41,765 bases of DNA from Microbacterium sp. A20 (GTDB lineage: Bacteria > Actinomycetota > Actinomycetes > Actinomycetales > Microbacteriaceae), in contig NZ_SSDF01000031.1 in the NCBI RefSeq assembly GCF_004794515.1, forward strand, positions 1 through 41,765. Reading direction: 5' to 3'. Positions 32,113 to 41,667 of this stretch are shown here, in pieces (the first letter of the stretch is position 1; each line of letters starts with the position of its first letter). Under the pieces are notes generated by a model. It did not search any database, had not been told where the DNA came from, and worked only from the letters and a program-made list of their open reading frames with translations. The position numbers and the translations under genes were made by a program.

Positions 32113-33435
32113 TCAGTTCAGGATATCGGAACGCCAGAGCGCAGGCATTTCCGCACCGAGCGCGGCCAGGGGCGCTCGCGCCTTCGTCGCCACCTCGGCG
32201 ACTTCGGCCGCCGGCGCGGAACCCCAGGTGATCCCTCCCCCGGCGCCGACGACCGCCCGTTCCCCGTCGATCAGGATGCTGCGGATGACCATCGCGAGGT
32301 CGAGCGCACCATCCGCCCCGATGTAGCCGAAGCAGCCGGCGTAGACGCCGCGCGGCCCGCCTTCCAGCTCGTGCAGTCTCGTCATCGCCGAGAGCTTGGG
32401 CGCACCCGTCATGCTGCCGGCGGGGAAGGCGGCGTCGAGCAGAGAACCGACGGTCGTCCCGGCCGCAGCGACACCGCTCACCGTGCTCACGAGCTGATGC
32501 ACGGCGGGATAGCTCTCGACCACCCACAGCCCGTCCACCCGGATGCTTCCCGGTTCGCACACGCGGGAGAGGTCGTTGCGCATCAGATCGACGATCATCA
32601 CGTTCTCCGCGCGCTCCTTCCGATCGAGTGCGAGCTCTGCGGCCAGAGCGACATCCTCCACCGGGTCGGCACTGCGGGGACGGGTGCCCTTGATGGGGCG
32701 GGTGCGGATGACGCCGCCGTCGACGTGGAGGAACTGCTCGGGGCTGGCGCTGAGCAGCGTGCGGTCGCCGATCCGGAGGAACCCGCCGTGGTGCGCGGGG
32801 GTCGCGGCGCGCAGGCGACGATAGACGTCGACGGCATCATACGGGCCGACCACGGTGAACCGCGTCGTCAGGCACAGCTGGTACGCGATGCCGGCGCGGA
32901 TCAGATCACGGCAGCGTTCGATGAGCGCGGCGTACTCCTGCGGGTCGTGTCGCCCCTCGGCGACACGGGAATCGCCGTCGGGTAGCGCCTGCGGGACAGT
33001 CTCGTCCGGCGCGTCCTCGACAGCGGAGACTCGAGCCGCCCAGGCCGGGAGGTCGCCGTCGTCGCTGAGCGCCCAGACGCGCCGCGCGGCGTGATCGAAG
33101 GCGACCACGTGCGTGGCCCGCAGCCAGACGCCGCCGGTCTCGTTGACGCGCCCGCTCACCGGGGCACCGGCGGCCGCGGCTCCGGACTCGTAGTCGAGCC
33201 AGCCCACCCATCCTCCGGAGAACGGCGGAACGGTCCGATCGGCAGGAGCGCCACCCAGTGCCACCTCCCGCGGCAGGGACGAGCGCTCCCCCGTGCCGAC
33301 GAAGCTCCAGCCCTCCGTGGCATCCGCTCCCGCGTCGAGCCAGAAGAGATCCGCGACCTGCGCCTCGAGCATCCGGAACACGGACGACGGCTTCACCCAG
33401 GAGGGAAGTCGTCGAGCAGTCAGCTGTTCGGGCAC
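32113..33435 (-). CDS. pabB: Aminodeoxychorismate synthase component I
   Basis: 440 residues from GTG 33435 (GGAAAG just upstream). Chorismate-binding core with PIKGTRPR (247-254) and [10 protein letters not shown] (338-347); the Lys in PIKGT marks PabB rather than anthranilate synthase, which has PIAGT. It converts chorismate with ammonia into 4-amino-4-deoxychorismate for folate. Its partner (pabA) and lyase (pabC) are not in the window. Located 19 bp upstream of leuS and probably co-transcribed; the start is back to back with dedA. Confidence 0.92.
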   Translation of the reverse strand: MPEQLTARRLPSWVKPSSVFRMLEAQVADLFWLDAGADATEGWSFVGTGERSSLPREVALGGAPADRTVPPFSGGWVGWLDYESGAAAAGAPVSGRVNETGGVWLRATHVVAFDHAARRVWALSDDGDLPAWAARVSAVEDAPDETVPQALPDGDSRVAEGRHDPQEYAALIERCRDLIRAGIAYQLCLTTRFTVVGPYDAVDVYRRLRAATPAHHGGFLRIGDRTLLSASPEQFLHVDGGVIRTRPIKGTRPRSADPVEDVALAAELALDRKERAENVMIVDLMRNDLSRVCEPGSIRVDGLWVVESYPAVHQLVSTVSGVAAAGTTVGSLLDAAFPAGSMTGAPKLSAMTRLHELEGGPRGVYAGCFGYIGADGALDLAMVIRSILIDGERAVVGAGGGITWGSAPAAEVAEVATKARAPLAALGAEMPALWRSDILN

Positions 33436-33476
33436 CTTTCCAGCCTAGGACCGGGCCGCTCCCGTATTCTCATGAC

Positions 33477-34148
33477 GTGGACGACCTCCTGCTCTGGCTC
33501 CTCGACACCGTGCAGTCGATCGATCCGGTCACGCGCACTCTGGTCGCAGGTCTCGCCGTCATGCTGGAGACCAGCATCCTCATCGGGCTCATCGTCCCCG
33601 GGGACACCATCGTCATCATCGCGTCGATGGGCGTCGCCACCGTCTGGGAGGGCATCGCGATGGGCGTCGCCGTCGTGATCGGCGCGCTGATCGGCGAGAG
33701 CATCGGATTCTGGCTCGGCCGTTGGCTCGGCCCGCACATCCGCGTGTCCTGGCTCGGCCGCAAGATCGGCGAACACAACTGGGTCAGGGCAGAGAACTAT
33801 CTCGAGCGCCGCGGCGGCATCGCGATCTTCCTGTCGCGATTCCTCCCGGTGCTGCACTCCCTCGTCCCCCTCACCGTCGGTATGAGCGAGTACCCCTATC
33901 GCAAGTTCCTGGCATGGACCGCCCCGGCATGCATCCTCTGGGCGACCGCGTATGTGAGTGTGACTTCCCTCGCGGCCGGCAGCTTCCGCGAGCTCGTGGA
34001 TCGCGTGCACTTCGCGGGCTACATCTTCGTCGGCGTCATCGCGCTCTTCCTGCTCCTCGCGTACTTCGGCAAGAAGCTGCTGCAGCGGCTCGAAGCCCGC
34101 CATCAGGAGGCACCGGAGTCGGCGACCGACTCCGACGTGAAAGACTGA
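33477..34148 (+). CDS. DedA-family membrane protein
   Basis: 223 residues from GTG 33477; TATTCT (33465-33470) lies six bases upstream, so the mRNA is leaderless. The SNARE-associated/VTT fold is evident: LIGLIVPGDTIVIIAS, GALIGESIGFWLGRWLG, and FLSRFLPVLHSLVPLTVGMSEYPYRKFL, with the re-entrant 'R-F-.P..R' region altered to RFLPVLHS. DedA proteins are flippases or transporters of undecaprenyl phosphate or lipids. The following App1 gene begins 4 bp after. Confidence 0.9.
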   Translation: MDDLLLWLLDTVQSIDPVTRTLVAGLAVMLETSILIGLIVPGDTIVIIASMGVATVWEGIAMGVAVVIGALIGESIGFWLGRWLGPHIRVSWLGRKIGEHNWVRAENYLERRGGIAIFLSRFLPVLHSLVPLTVGMSEYPYRKFLAWTAPACILWATAYVSVTSLAAGSFRELVDRVHFAGYIFVGVIALFLLLAYFGKKLLQRLEARHQEAPESATDSDVKD

Positions 34149-34152
34149 GTCA

Positions 34153-35178
34153 ATGGCATCGGCTCCCCCAGCCCCCCGGATCCACTGGTTCGCCCGACTC
34201 GAGCATCGCTTCCATGTCTGGCGTGAAGGTCGTGCGCGCCGCCGCGGCCGTGTCGCCACGATCCTCCCGTTCCCCGGTTACGGCGGCCCCGGCTGGGTGC
34301 GCGTGGTCGGCCGAGTGCTGATCGTGCCCCCGCAGCGGCGCACCCGCGACGGTGAGCCGGCGAGTGTGCGCGGCTGGCGCAGCTTCGTCGGGATCCCCGT
34401 CGGGTACGCATCCGTGACCGTGCATTTCGGAGAGACGACGCATCAACTGGTCGCCGATCGCGGCGGCGTGGTCGATGCGAAGATCCCCGTCGACCTGGAG
34501 CCCGGCTGGCAGACGTTCATGATCTCGGTCGAGGGACAGGAACCGGTCGAGGCGGGCGCCTTCATCGTCGCGGAGGGGACCACGTTCGGCGTCGTGTCCG
34601 ACGTGGACGACACCGTCATGGTCACAGCCCTGCCGCGTCCGTTCATCGCGTTCTGGAACTCGTTCGTGCTCGACGAGCACGCCCGTCTCCCCGTCCCCGG
34701 GATGGCCGTGCTCCTCGACCAGCTGCTGCGGCAGCACCCCGGCGCGCCGATGGTGTACCTGTCCACCGGCGCGTGGAACGTCGCCCCGACCCTCTGGCGG
34801 TTCCTCGGTCGTCATCTCTTCCCGGCAGGCTCGATGCTCCTGACCGACTGGGGTCCGACGCATGAGCGCTGGTTCCGCAGCGGGCGTGAGCACAAGCTCA
34901 CCAATCTGCGTCGACTGGCGACGGAGTTCCCCGACGTGAAGTGGCTGCTGATCGGCGATGACGGTCAGCACGACGAAGCGATCTACTCGCAGTTCATGGA
35001 CGAGCATCCCGATTCGGTCGCCGGCGTCGCCATCAGACGCCTGCTGCCCGCCGAGGCCGTGCTCGCCGGTGGACGCGCCGACCGCGAGCCGCATTCCGAA
35101 GACGTGGCACCGTGGGTGAGCGCGGAAGACGGCGCCGGTCTCCGCGACCTCCTCGGCGAAGTCGGCATCCTGCACTGA
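34153..35178 (+). CDS. App1/DUF2183 family phosphatase-like protein
   Basis: 341 residues. DUF2183 catalytic loop SDVDDTV (149-155; Asp150-x-Asp152-Asp153-Thr) of the HAD type, followed by YLSTGAWNVAPTLWRFL, HKLTNLRRLATEFPDVKWLLIGDDGQHD. Yeast App1 is a phosphatidate phosphatase; bacterial relatives probably act on phospholipids. N-terminal ~140 residues form a beta sandwich (SVTVHFGET). It follows the dedA stop by 4 bp, so the two form a lipid-related operon. Confidence 0.88.
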   Translation: MASAPPAPRIHWFARLEHRFHVWREGRARRRGRVATILPFPGYGGPGWVRVVGRVLIVPPQRRTRDGEPASVRGWRSFVGIPVGYASVTVHFGETTHQLVADRGGVVDAKIPVDLEPGWQTFMISVEGQEPVEAGAFIVAEGTTFGVVSDVDDTVMVTALPRPFIAFWNSFVLDEHARLPVPGMAVLLDQLLRQHPGAPMVYLSTGAWNVAPTLWRFLGRHLFPAGSMLLTDWGPTHERWFRSGREHKLTNLRRLATEFPDVKWLLIGDDGQHDEAIYSQFMDEHPDSVAGVAIRRLLPAEAVLAGGRADREPHSEDVAPWVSAEDGAGLRDLLGEVGILH

Positions 35179-35194
35179 CGAGAACACGGCAGAC

Positions 35195-36076
35195 ATGGAC
35201 ACGCTCGTCGAGAAGGCGATCCCCCGCGATGAATGGCTCGACCGTGAGCAGGCGCATCAGGATCGCGCGGACACCCTGACGGCCGGACATCGTGAGCGCG
35301 CCGCCCGATCCGAGAAGCACCCCGTGTGGGACTTCCTCCACACCTACTACTCCTACAAGCCCGCGCAGCTTCGGCGCTGGCATCCGGGAGCGGGCGTCGA
35401 GCTGCAGGATGCGCCGGAACGCCTCTCATGGCGCTGGTATTCGCCGGGTGACACCGCTGGCGGCGCCGTGCCCGACCCCCGGTCGTTCGCACAGGAGAAG
35501 GCCGACCTCGCCGCCCTCGTCGAACGGATGCTGCGCCGCACGGCCTCGCGCCCCGGCCAGTTCGGCTGTTTCGGACTGCACGAGTGGGCCATGGTGTACC
35601 AGGCGGACGAGCATCGCCACGCGGTACCGCTGCGTCTGGGACAGGCGGGCACGGATGCGGTCGTCGAGAACCATGACCTGCGCTGCACGCACTTCGACGC
35701 ATTCCGGTTCTTCACCCCGGAGGCCGTTCCCCGCAACCGCACGCCCCTGAGCCGTGAGGATCAGCCGCTGTTCGAGCAACCAGGGTGTCTGCATGCGGGG
35801 ATGGATCTCTACAAGTGGGCGACGAAGCTCGGACCGCTCATCCCGGGCGAACTCCTCCTCGACTCGTTCGAGCTGGCGCGCGACATCCGGCTGCTCGACA
35901 TGGAGGCCGCGCCCTACGATCTCTCCGCGTGGGATGTCACCCCGGTGCGCATCGAGACGCCCGAGGGCAAGGCGGAGTACGTGCGTCGGCAGCGCGGATT
36001 CGCCGAACGCGGTGCCGCTCTGCGCACTGCCCTGCTGGCCGCGTGGCTCGGCGACGGCGCACGAGAAGCGGCCTGA
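35195..36076 (+). CDS. Conserved actinobacterial protein (annotated by some as 3-methyladenine DNA glycosylase)
   Basis: 293 residues from ATG 35195. Conserved-looking segments: HPVWDFLHTYYSYKPAQLRRWHPG, FGCFGLHEWAMVY, LRCTHFDAFRFFTPEA, HAGMDLYKWATKLGPLIPGEL. I recall closely similar actinobacterial proteins carrying a 3-methyladenine glycosylase label, but I see no HhH or AlkA-type motif, so that function is doubtful. Third gene of the DedA-App1 run (16-bp gap). Its stop is only 3 bp from the convergent GH3 stop, with no terminator between them. Confidence 0.75.
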   Translation: MDTLVEKAIPRDEWLDREQAHQDRADTLTAGHRERAARSEKHPVWDFLHTYYSYKPAQLRRWHPGAGVELQDAPERLSWRWYSPGDTAGGAVPDPRSFAQEKADLAALVERMLRRTASRPGQFGCFGLHEWAMVYQADEHRHAVPLRLGQAGTDAVVENHDLRCTHFDAFRFFTPEAVPRNRTPLSREDQPLFEQPGCLHAGMDLYKWATKLGPLIPGELLLDSFELARDIRLLDMEAAPYDLSAWDVTPVRIETPEGKAEYVRRQRGFAERGAALRTALLAAWLGDGAREAA

Positions 36077-36079
36077 GCG

Positions 36080-37285
36080 TCACTGCACCGGTTCGCAGTC
36101 GGCGCAGAGCGTCCATCGCGCCGATGCCGCTGCCAGCTGCGCGCGCAGCGTGAGCACCCGCGTCGCCGCCTCTTCGAGCCGCTCCTTCGGAAGCGTGCCC
36201 GCCTCGACCGCGTGCGCGATGCCGGCCGCCATCTTCCCCGCCGTCTGCCCGTCGGAGCCCGCGATCATCAGCACCAGGTCGTTGCCGGCGGCGATCGCGG
36301 CGACGCCGTTGGCGACCGGATCCGCGTAGGCGGGATTCCCCGACGACAACAGCATGCCGAGGTCGTCGGTCACCGCCACCCCGTCGAAGCCGAGCTCCTC
36401 CCTGGCGATCGCGTGCCACTTCGGAGAGAGGGAAGCAGGCAGGGCGTCGACGGCGGTGTAGGCGAGATGCCCGTACATGAGCAGAGACGCTCCGGCATCG
36501 ATGCCCGCCGCGAACGGAACGGCCTCGGTGCGGCGCCATTCGTCGAGTCCCATGCTCGTGCTCGGAATCGCGGAGTGCGAGTCGCCGGGGGCGGCACCGT
36601 GTCCGGGGAAGTGCTTGAGCGTCGACGCGACGAACTGCTCCTGTGCCGTGGTGGCGGCCGCCACCCGATCCGCGGAGCTCGCAGGGTCGGTGCCGAGCGC
36701 GCGGCCGTAGATGAACGTTCCCGACTCAGCCGTGAAGTCGGCCACCGTGCCGAAGTTCACCGTGATCCCCGCCCGTGCCACGAGAGACCCTCGGGCCGTG
36801 AACGCTGCGGAGGTGTCATCGACCGGCTGCCCCTTCAGCGTGGTGGAGGACGCGTAGTCGTCGCCGTGCAGCCGCGAGACGATGCCGCCCTCCTGGTCGA
36901 CCGCGATCAACGGGGGCAACGCGGGATCGATGGTCATCGCGGCGGTGAGAGCCTGCAGCTCGGTCTCCGTCGCGGGGATGTTCGCCCCCATCAGGATGAA
37001 CCCGCCGAGACCGGACTGCATGTAGGTCCGGAGCGCGGCCGGGTCCGTGCCCGACACGTGGCCCATGACCACCGTGGAAGCCTGCTCTGCCACGGACATC
37101 CCCTGCACCAGAGCGGTCGCATGCGCGGCCGGGCCGGTGGTTTCCCCGCCCGAGGAGACGGCGGTCGGGGTGTGGGAGCCAACCGTCGACGGGATGGGCG
37201 ACGCGACGGCTGCCGGCGAGGCGCACATCGCTGCCGTCGCGACGACCGCCAGCGCTCCTGCGGCCCAGCGACGGTATCGAGACAT
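36080..37285 (-). CDS. Secreted glycoside hydrolase family 3 protein (NagZ-like)
   Basis: 401 residues from ATG 37285 (AGGACC upstream). It has a Sec signal peptide (basic start, AVVATAAMCASPAAVA). The GH3 catalytic domain shows PLIAVDQEGGIVSRL, the NagZ-type loop KHFPGHG (224-230) with D235-S-H237, YGHLAY, and the nucleophile segment VTDDLGM (305-311). Loop KHFPGHG...D.H is specific to beta-N-acetylhexosaminidases, so it likely trims peptidoglycan or chitin oligomers outside the cell. The frame runs on past the start to 37753 but without a better signal. Confidence 0.9.
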   Translation of the reverse strand: MSRYRRWAAGALAVVATAAMCASPAAVASPIPSTVGSHTPTAVSSGGETTGPAAHATALVQGMSVAEQASTVVMGHVSGTDPAALRTYMQSGLGGFILMGANIPATETELQALTAAMTIDPALPPLIAVDQEGGIVSRLHGDDYASSTTLKGQPVDDTSAAFTARGSLVARAGITVNFGTVADFTAESGTFIYGRALGTDPASSADRVAAATTAQEQFVASTLKHFPGHGAAPGDSHSAIPSTSMGLDEWRRTEAVPFAAGIDAGASLLMYGHLAYTAVDALPASLSPKWHAIAREELGFDGVAVTDDLGMLLSSGNPAYADPVANGVAAIAAGNDLVLMIAGSDGQTAGKMAAGIAHAVEAGTLPKERLEEAATRVLTLRAQLAAASARWTLCADCEPVQ

Positions 37286-37311
37286 GACGGGTCCTGTGCG
37301 GTGTGGACGCG

Positions 37312-37968
37312 TCAGCAGCCGAGCGCCTCGGCGATCGGCACCGAGGTGGCGGGGTCGCCGTTGCCGAAGCGGATCGTCCGTCCGATCGTGCACGGTCCGT
37401 GGAGCGCTGCCGCGATGACCGCGGCGACATCGGCCCGCGAGACGGCTCCGCTGCCCGCGGGGTCGATCTGGATCCGAGAGGTCGGCTCGTCGAACGTGAG
37501 CGTGCCAGGGGCGAGGATCGTGCCGTCCAGCGCACTGCCGCGCAGATGCTCGTCGGCGGCCCACTTCGCGTCGGCGTAGGGGAAGAAGGAGTCGTTCTCT
37601 GGCACACCGTGATCGGCCGTGGAGCCGAGCCACGACACCATCACGTAGCGGCGGACACCTGCACGCTCGGCCGCGTCCATCGACCGCTGCGCGGCATCCC
37701 GATCGACCGCGTACGTGCGCTCCGGGGATCCGCCGCCGGCGCCGGCCGACCACACGACCGCATCGTGTCCGCGGATGATCTCGGCGATCTCCTCCACTCC
37801 GAGATTCTCGACATCGGCGACGAGAGCCGTGGCCCCCGTCGCTTCGACATCGGAGGCGTGCTCCGGGTTGCGGATGACGCCGGTGACCTCGTCGCCGCGG
37901 GCGACGAGCAGTGGCGCGAGCCGAAGGGCGATGCGGCCGTGGCCGCCGAAGACGATGATGCGCGACAT
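37312..37968 (-). CDS. NAD(P)-binding SDR/epimerase-like protein
   Basis: 218 residues. Rossmann start MSRIIVFGGHGRIALRLAPLL (GGxGxxA), NPEHASDVEATGATALVADVE, and the atypical-SDR features DAVVWSAGAG, RRYVMVSWLG. It belongs with the YwnB/NmrA-like group of atypical SDRs that bind NADP but often lack the catalytic YxxxK. 26 bp upstream of the GH3 gene on the same strand. Confidence 0.88.
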   Translation of the reverse strand: MSRIIVFGGHGRIALRLAPLLVARGDEVTGVIRNPEHASDVEATGATALVADVENLGVEEIAEIIRGHDAVVWSAGAGGGSPERTYAVDRDAAQRSMDAAERAGVRRYVMVSWLGSTADHGVPENDSFFPYADAKWAADEHLRGSALDGTILAPGTLTFDEPTSRIQIDPAGSGAVSRADVAAVIAAALHGPCTIGRTIRFGNGDPATSVPIAEALGC

Positions 37969-37996
37969 ACCCTCACCCTACGCGCCTGCTCCGACG

Positions 37997-38524
37997 TCAG
38001 CGCGGGGTCTGATCGCTGTCGATCACGAACGCCTGAGGATGGCTCGGCAGGTAGCGGACGACGACCGGCTCGCCGCTCGTCAGGAACGCATCTCGATCCG
38101 GGTACACGGCGGGCGTGAAGAAGTTGCTCTCCAGCGTGTACTCGACGCCCTCGGCGGTCGTGAAGGTCACCCAGTCCCCCTCCAGCGTCCCGGTGGTGGG
38201 GCGGCCGTTGTCGTAGATGTACGCCCGGGTCACGGGCACTCCGGTGAGGCTGAGGATCCCGATCACGAGGGATCCGACCATGAGGAGCGCCAGCACGCGG
38301 GCCCCGATGCGGACGACGCCACCCCAGAACCGACCTTGCGGGCGTTCCGTGGGGTGCAGCAGTCCCTCCCGCTCCCGGATGCTCCGCAGCGCCTCGCCCG
38401 GCACCGCACCCCGAACCGACAGCGCGAACAGCCCGAGAGTCGAGAACCCCGCGATGAAGACCATGGCATAGCCGTGCGAGGCCGGGAAGTTCACCAGCCA
38501 GATGAGGGTGTCCATCGGGTTCAT
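37997..38524 (-). CDS. Membrane protein with extracellular beta domain
   Basis: 175 residues from ATG 38524 (AAGGAG at eight bases; overlaps the upstream stop as ATGA). Two spans (~5-35 and ~70-95) and a C-terminal domain: DNGRPTTGTLEGDWVTFTTAEGV, FFTPAVYPDRDAF, PVVVRYLPSHPQAFVIDS. The last pattern resembles DUF3592-type domains. Role unknown; likely works with the preceding gene, which carries two similar modules. Confidence 0.75.
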   Translation of the reverse strand: MNPMDTLIWLVNFPASHGYAMVFIAGFSTLGLFALSVRGAVPGEALRSIREREGLLHPTERPQGRFWGGVVRIGARVLALLMVGSLVIGILSLTGVPVTRAYIYDNGRPTTGTLEGDWVTFTTAEGVEYTLESNFFTPAVYPDRDAFLTSGEPVVVRYLPSHPQAFVIDSDQTPR

Positions 38525-39312
38525 CGGGCCGTCTCCTTCTCGATGGTCACCGCGACGGTCTGCGGATCCTCCCGGCGATAGAACGCCCACACGGGAGCGC
38601 CGACCTGCAGATGCGGGATCGCCTGGGGGTACACGAACACGGTCGTGTCGGCTTCCCAGGTCGCCGCGCCTTCCGGCGCCATCAGCACCCGCAGCGCGAG
38701 CTCGCTCTGCCCTTCACGACGACGGCCCGTCGGTCGCACCTCGAGCACCGACGCCGGTACCTGGATGCCGGTGGTGCGCGCCTTCACCAGCCGGGGGTCG
38801 ATCAGCCCCCGGTCGATGCGCCACTGCAGCATCGCGTCGCCGACGGCGGGGTCGCTGAGGTCAGCGAGTTCGACCGTGTCCTGGTCGGTCAGGCTGTAGC
38901 GCACCGCAACCGGCAGCCCGACCTGGAGCGTCGCGAGGTCGGTGGGCTGCACGAGCATCCGCAGCTGGCCGATGAAGTCGTCGGCGGCGCTCGGGGTGAC
39001 ACGGATGAAGAGGTCGTACTGCGGGACGTCGTTCACCGTCATCCCGGTGCGGGAGACCTCGACGATCGTGCCGACGCCGATCTGCGCCTCACCGCGCGGA
39101 GTCCTGCGACGCGCGATGCCCGACAGCATCCCGCCGAAGGTCAACAGCAGCCCCCATGCGACTCCGATGAGGATCGGACCGCCGAGGGTGTCCTCGCCGG
39201 CGAACGGGAGGATGGACCGGCGCTGATCCACCCCGAACAGCCCTTCGCCTACCCAGATCACGAGCCAGGCGGACAGCAACAGCCAGACGACGAGGAGCAC
39301 GATGCGGAGCAT
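38521..39312 (-). CDS. Membrane protein with tandem DUF3592-like modules
   Basis: 263 residues from ATG 39312. TACGCT at 39319-39324 lies six bases upstream, a leaderless start. Two spans (3-22, 44-65), then two related beta modules: GVGTIVEVSRTGMTVNDVPQY...LPVAVRYSLTDQDTVEL and VLEVRPTGRRREGQSEL...PVWAFYRREDPQTVAV. The frame remains open upstream across the divergent DUF2804 gene, but that part is antisense and not real. Coupled to the next gene by ATGA. Confidence 0.75.
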   Translation of the reverse strand: MLRIVLLVVWLLLSAWLVIWVGEGLFGVDQRRSILPFAGEDTLGGPILIGVAWGLLLTFGGMLSGIARRRTPRGEAQIGVGTIVEVSRTGMTVNDVPQYDLFIRVTPSAADDFIGQLRMLVQPTDLATLQVGLPVAVRYSLTDQDTVELADLSDPAVGDAMLQWRIDRGLIDPRLVKARTTGIQVPASVLEVRPTGRRREGQSELALRVLMAPEGAATWEADTTVFVYPQAIPHLQVGAPVWAFYRREDPQTVAVTIEKETAR

Positions 39313-39450
39313 GTGCTCAGCGTAGCCAGGCACCGTTCTCCACCCGTGCATAAATCTGCGTGCAGGGCCCTCGTCCGACGCGGCGGGGTCCTCTACACTC
39401 AGGGCAACGATGCCGACCCGAACGGCATCCCTCCCGACAGCAGGACGACG

Positions 39451-40473
39451 ATGCCCACACCGCTGATCGAGCGCGAGATCACCGCGCCCGTCTCGCTCAC
39501 GACTCCCGACGGAACGCTCAACCGCGATGCGCTCGGCTGGTCCCGCCTCCCGCTGCACGACACGTCCGGGATCCCCGGACGTGGTCGCTGGGGGCGCAAC
39601 AAGCGCTGGGAGTACTGGAACGTGATGACCCCGTCCCACATCATCGCGTTCACCGTGTCGTGCGTCGACTACCTGGCTCTCCACGAGGTCTGGGTGCTCG
39701 ACCGCGCGACCGGGGAGGACATCGGCTCGACGGTGGTCTCCCCCGGAGCACGCTCCGCGACCCTCCCGCCATCGCTCGGAGACGGCTCGACACAGGCCCG
39801 CACCCGCCGGATCACGCTCGACATCGACGAGACGTTCGACGGCACGCGCCTGCGAGGCACCGCGCCCCGGGTGTCGTTCGACATGCTCGCCGCCCGGCCG
39901 CCCGAGCATGAGGCGCTCGGCGTGGTCGTGCCCTGGCGTCGTGGAGAGGATATCCGCCGGTTCCAGTACACGGTGAAGGATGTGGCGCGGCCGACGACCG
40001 GCACCGTCGCGATCGACGGCCGAGCCTACGACGTTCCGGTGGGTAGTTGGGCGGTTCTCGATCACGGCCGCGGGCGCTGGCCGTACCGCGTGCACTGGAA
40101 CTGGGCGGCGGGCAGCGGCATCGTCGACGGCCGCACGATCGGGTTGCAGCTCGGCGCGAAGTGGACGGACGGTTCCGGAGCCACCGAGAACGCACTGCTC
40201 GTCGACGGCCGCCTGTCGAAGATCAGCGAGGAACTCGTGTGGGATTACGACTCCGAGCGTTTCATGCGCCCGTGGCGGGTGCACGGCGCGGCGGCCGACC
40301 TCACCTTCTCCCCGTTCTACGACAAGAGATCGCGCACGAATGCGCTCGTCATCGCCAGTCGGACGGATCAGCTGTTCGGCGTCTGGACGGGATGGGTGCG
40401 CGACGACACGGGTGCGCAGGTGCGCGTGGACGGTATCGAGGGCTTCGCCGAAGAGGTCGTCAACCGGTGGTGA
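39451..40473 (+). CDS. DUF2804 family protein
   Basis: 340 residues from ATG 39451 (AGGA upstream). DUF2804 marks: WSRLPLHDTSGIPGRGRWGRNKRWEYWNV (in two blocks), HEVWVLDRATGED, WAVLDHGRGRWPYRVHWNWAAGSG and VWDYDSERFMRPWRV. The fold is related to lipocalin/AttH-like proteins, found in bacteria and fungi; function unknown. Cytosolic. The end overlaps the convergent FAD gene by 14 bp. Confidence 0.9.
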   Translation: MPTPLIEREITAPVSLTTPDGTLNRDALGWSRLPLHDTSGIPGRGRWGRNKRWEYWNVMTPSHIIAFTVSCVDYLALHEVWVLDRATGEDIGSTVVSPGARSATLPPSLGDGSTQARTRRITLDIDETFDGTRLRGTAPRVSFDMLAARPPEHEALGVVVPWRRGEDIRRFQYTVKDVARPTTGTVAIDGRAYDVPVGSWAVLDHGRGRWPYRVHWNWAAGSGIVDGRTIGLQLGAKWTDGSGATENALLVDGRLSKISEELVWDYDSERFMRPWRVHGAAADLTFSPFYDKRSRTNALVIASRTDQLFGVWTGWVRDDTGAQVRVDGIEGFAEEVVNRW

Positions 40474-41530
40474 CGCTCGCCCCCGCGGACCGCAGCGCGC
40501 GCTGCACGCCCTTGGCCGCGGAGCGCCCGGCACGATTCGCGCCGATCGTGCTCGCCGAAGGCCCGTAGCCGACCAGCTGCACTCGCGGATCGGCGACCGC
40601 GGTCGTGCCGCGGCCGTTCCGGTCGAGCTGGATCCCCCCGGCGGTGCTGCGCAGGTGCAGGGGCGCCAGGTGGCTGATGGCCGGACGGAACCCGGTGGCC
40701 CAGAGGATGACGTCCACGCGCTCGAAGCTGCCGTCGGCCCAGCGCACTCCGTCGGGCTCGATGCGCGCGAACATCGGGCGGCGTGCGGCGTAGGCGCCCA
40801 GCCGCTCGGCCTCGCGTTCTTGCGGACGCAGCATGAGTCCGGTGACGCTGACCACGCTCTCGGGAGGGAGTCCTGCGGCGACACGCTGCTCGACCAGAGC
40901 GACCGCGGCCGCCCCGGCTTCGGGTGTGAAGTCATCGGTCCGCCACACAGGTTCCCGGCGCGTGACCCAGAGGGTGTCCGTGATCGGGGCGAGAGCGCCG
41001 AGGAACTGCACGGCGGACGCTCCCCCGCCGACCACGAGCACGCGCCTGCCGACGAAGTGCTCCGGCCCCGGGTAGTCGACCGTGTGCAGCTGCTCCCCGA
41101 CGAAGGTCTCCATACCGGGGAAGTGTGGGAGGAACGGATGCGACCACGTCCCGGTCGCGTTCACCAGCGTGCGGGTCGTCCACTCTCCCTCGCGCGCTCG
41201 CACGACCAGGAGTCCGTCTCGGTCCTCGACCCGTTCGACGTGCACCGGGCGGAGCACCGGGAGCGCATGCTTGCGCTCGTAGGAGGCGAAGTACTCGGGG
41301 ACCGCGATGTTGGCGCGGGCGCCGTCACGCGGCGGAGGCGTGTCGTCGGGAAGTTCGGCGACGCCGTGCACGTCGCGCATCGTCAGGGCGTCCCAGCGGT
41401 GCTGCCAGGCTCCGCCCGGGCGCGCATCGGCATCGAGCACCACGTGCGAGATGCCCAGTCGCGACAGGTGGAACGATGCCGAGAGACCGGCCTGCCCTGC
41501 GCCGATCACCAGACTGTCGAGGATGCTCAC
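40460..41530 (-). CDS. FAD/NADPH-dependent monooxygenase-like oxidoreductase
   Basis: 356 residues from GTG 41530; the open frame continues to 41665 but that would run into the tRNA promoter. FAD Rossmann motif VIGAGQAG (GxGxxG at 10-15), ARPGGAWQHRWDALTMR, TGTWSHPFLPHFPG, a second NADPH Rossmann motif VLVVGGGASAVQF, and ILWATGFRP. This is the flavin-containing monooxygenase / CzcO-like group, often mis-labelled as cation transport. Substrate unknown. Confidence 0.9.
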   Translation of the reverse strand: MSILDSLVIGAGQAGLSASFHLSRLGISHVVLDADARPGGAWQHRWDALTMRDVHGVAELPDDTPPPRDGARANIAVPEYFASYERKHALPVLRPVHVERVEDRDGLLVVRAREGEWTTRTLVNATGTWSHPFLPHFPGMETFVGEQLHTVDYPGPEHFVGRRVLVVGGGASAVQFLGALAPITDTLWVTRREPVWRTDDFTPEAGAAAVALVEQRVAAGLPPESVVSVTGLMLRPQEREAERLGAYAARRPMFARIEPDGVRWADGSFERVDVILWATGFRPAISHLAPLHLRSTAGGIQLDRNGRGTTAVADPRVQLVGYGPSASTIGANRAGRSAAKGVQRALRSAGASVTTG

Positions 41531-41601
41531 GATGAACAGAACGCTCCGCTCCTCGCGGTTGTTCCAGCCGCAGGACGACACTCCCGGGCGGCCGCCGCCG
41601 A

Positions 41602-41632
41602 TTGGTGCTCGCGCGGATTCGTGTAGTACTCT
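41602..41632 (+). promoter_or_regulatory. Promoter of tRNA-Ala
   Basis: TTGGTG (41602-41607) and TAGTAC (41624-41629) are 16 bases apart. A hairpin GCTCCG/CGGAGC lies between the promoter and the tRNA 5' end. Confidence 0.5.
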
Positions 41633-41667
41633 TTTCAAGTTGCTCCGGCTTCTACGGAGCGGCATCT

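Noticed and set aside
29430..32231. Very long plus-strand frame opposite leuS
   Set aside because: It is the antisense shadow of leuS; high-GC third positions leave the opposite strand open, and the residues show no domain.
39313..40935. Long upstream extension of the minus-strand gene ending at 38521
   Set aside because: It is antisense to the DUF2804 gene; the real start at 39312 has a promoter box and begins with a membrane span.
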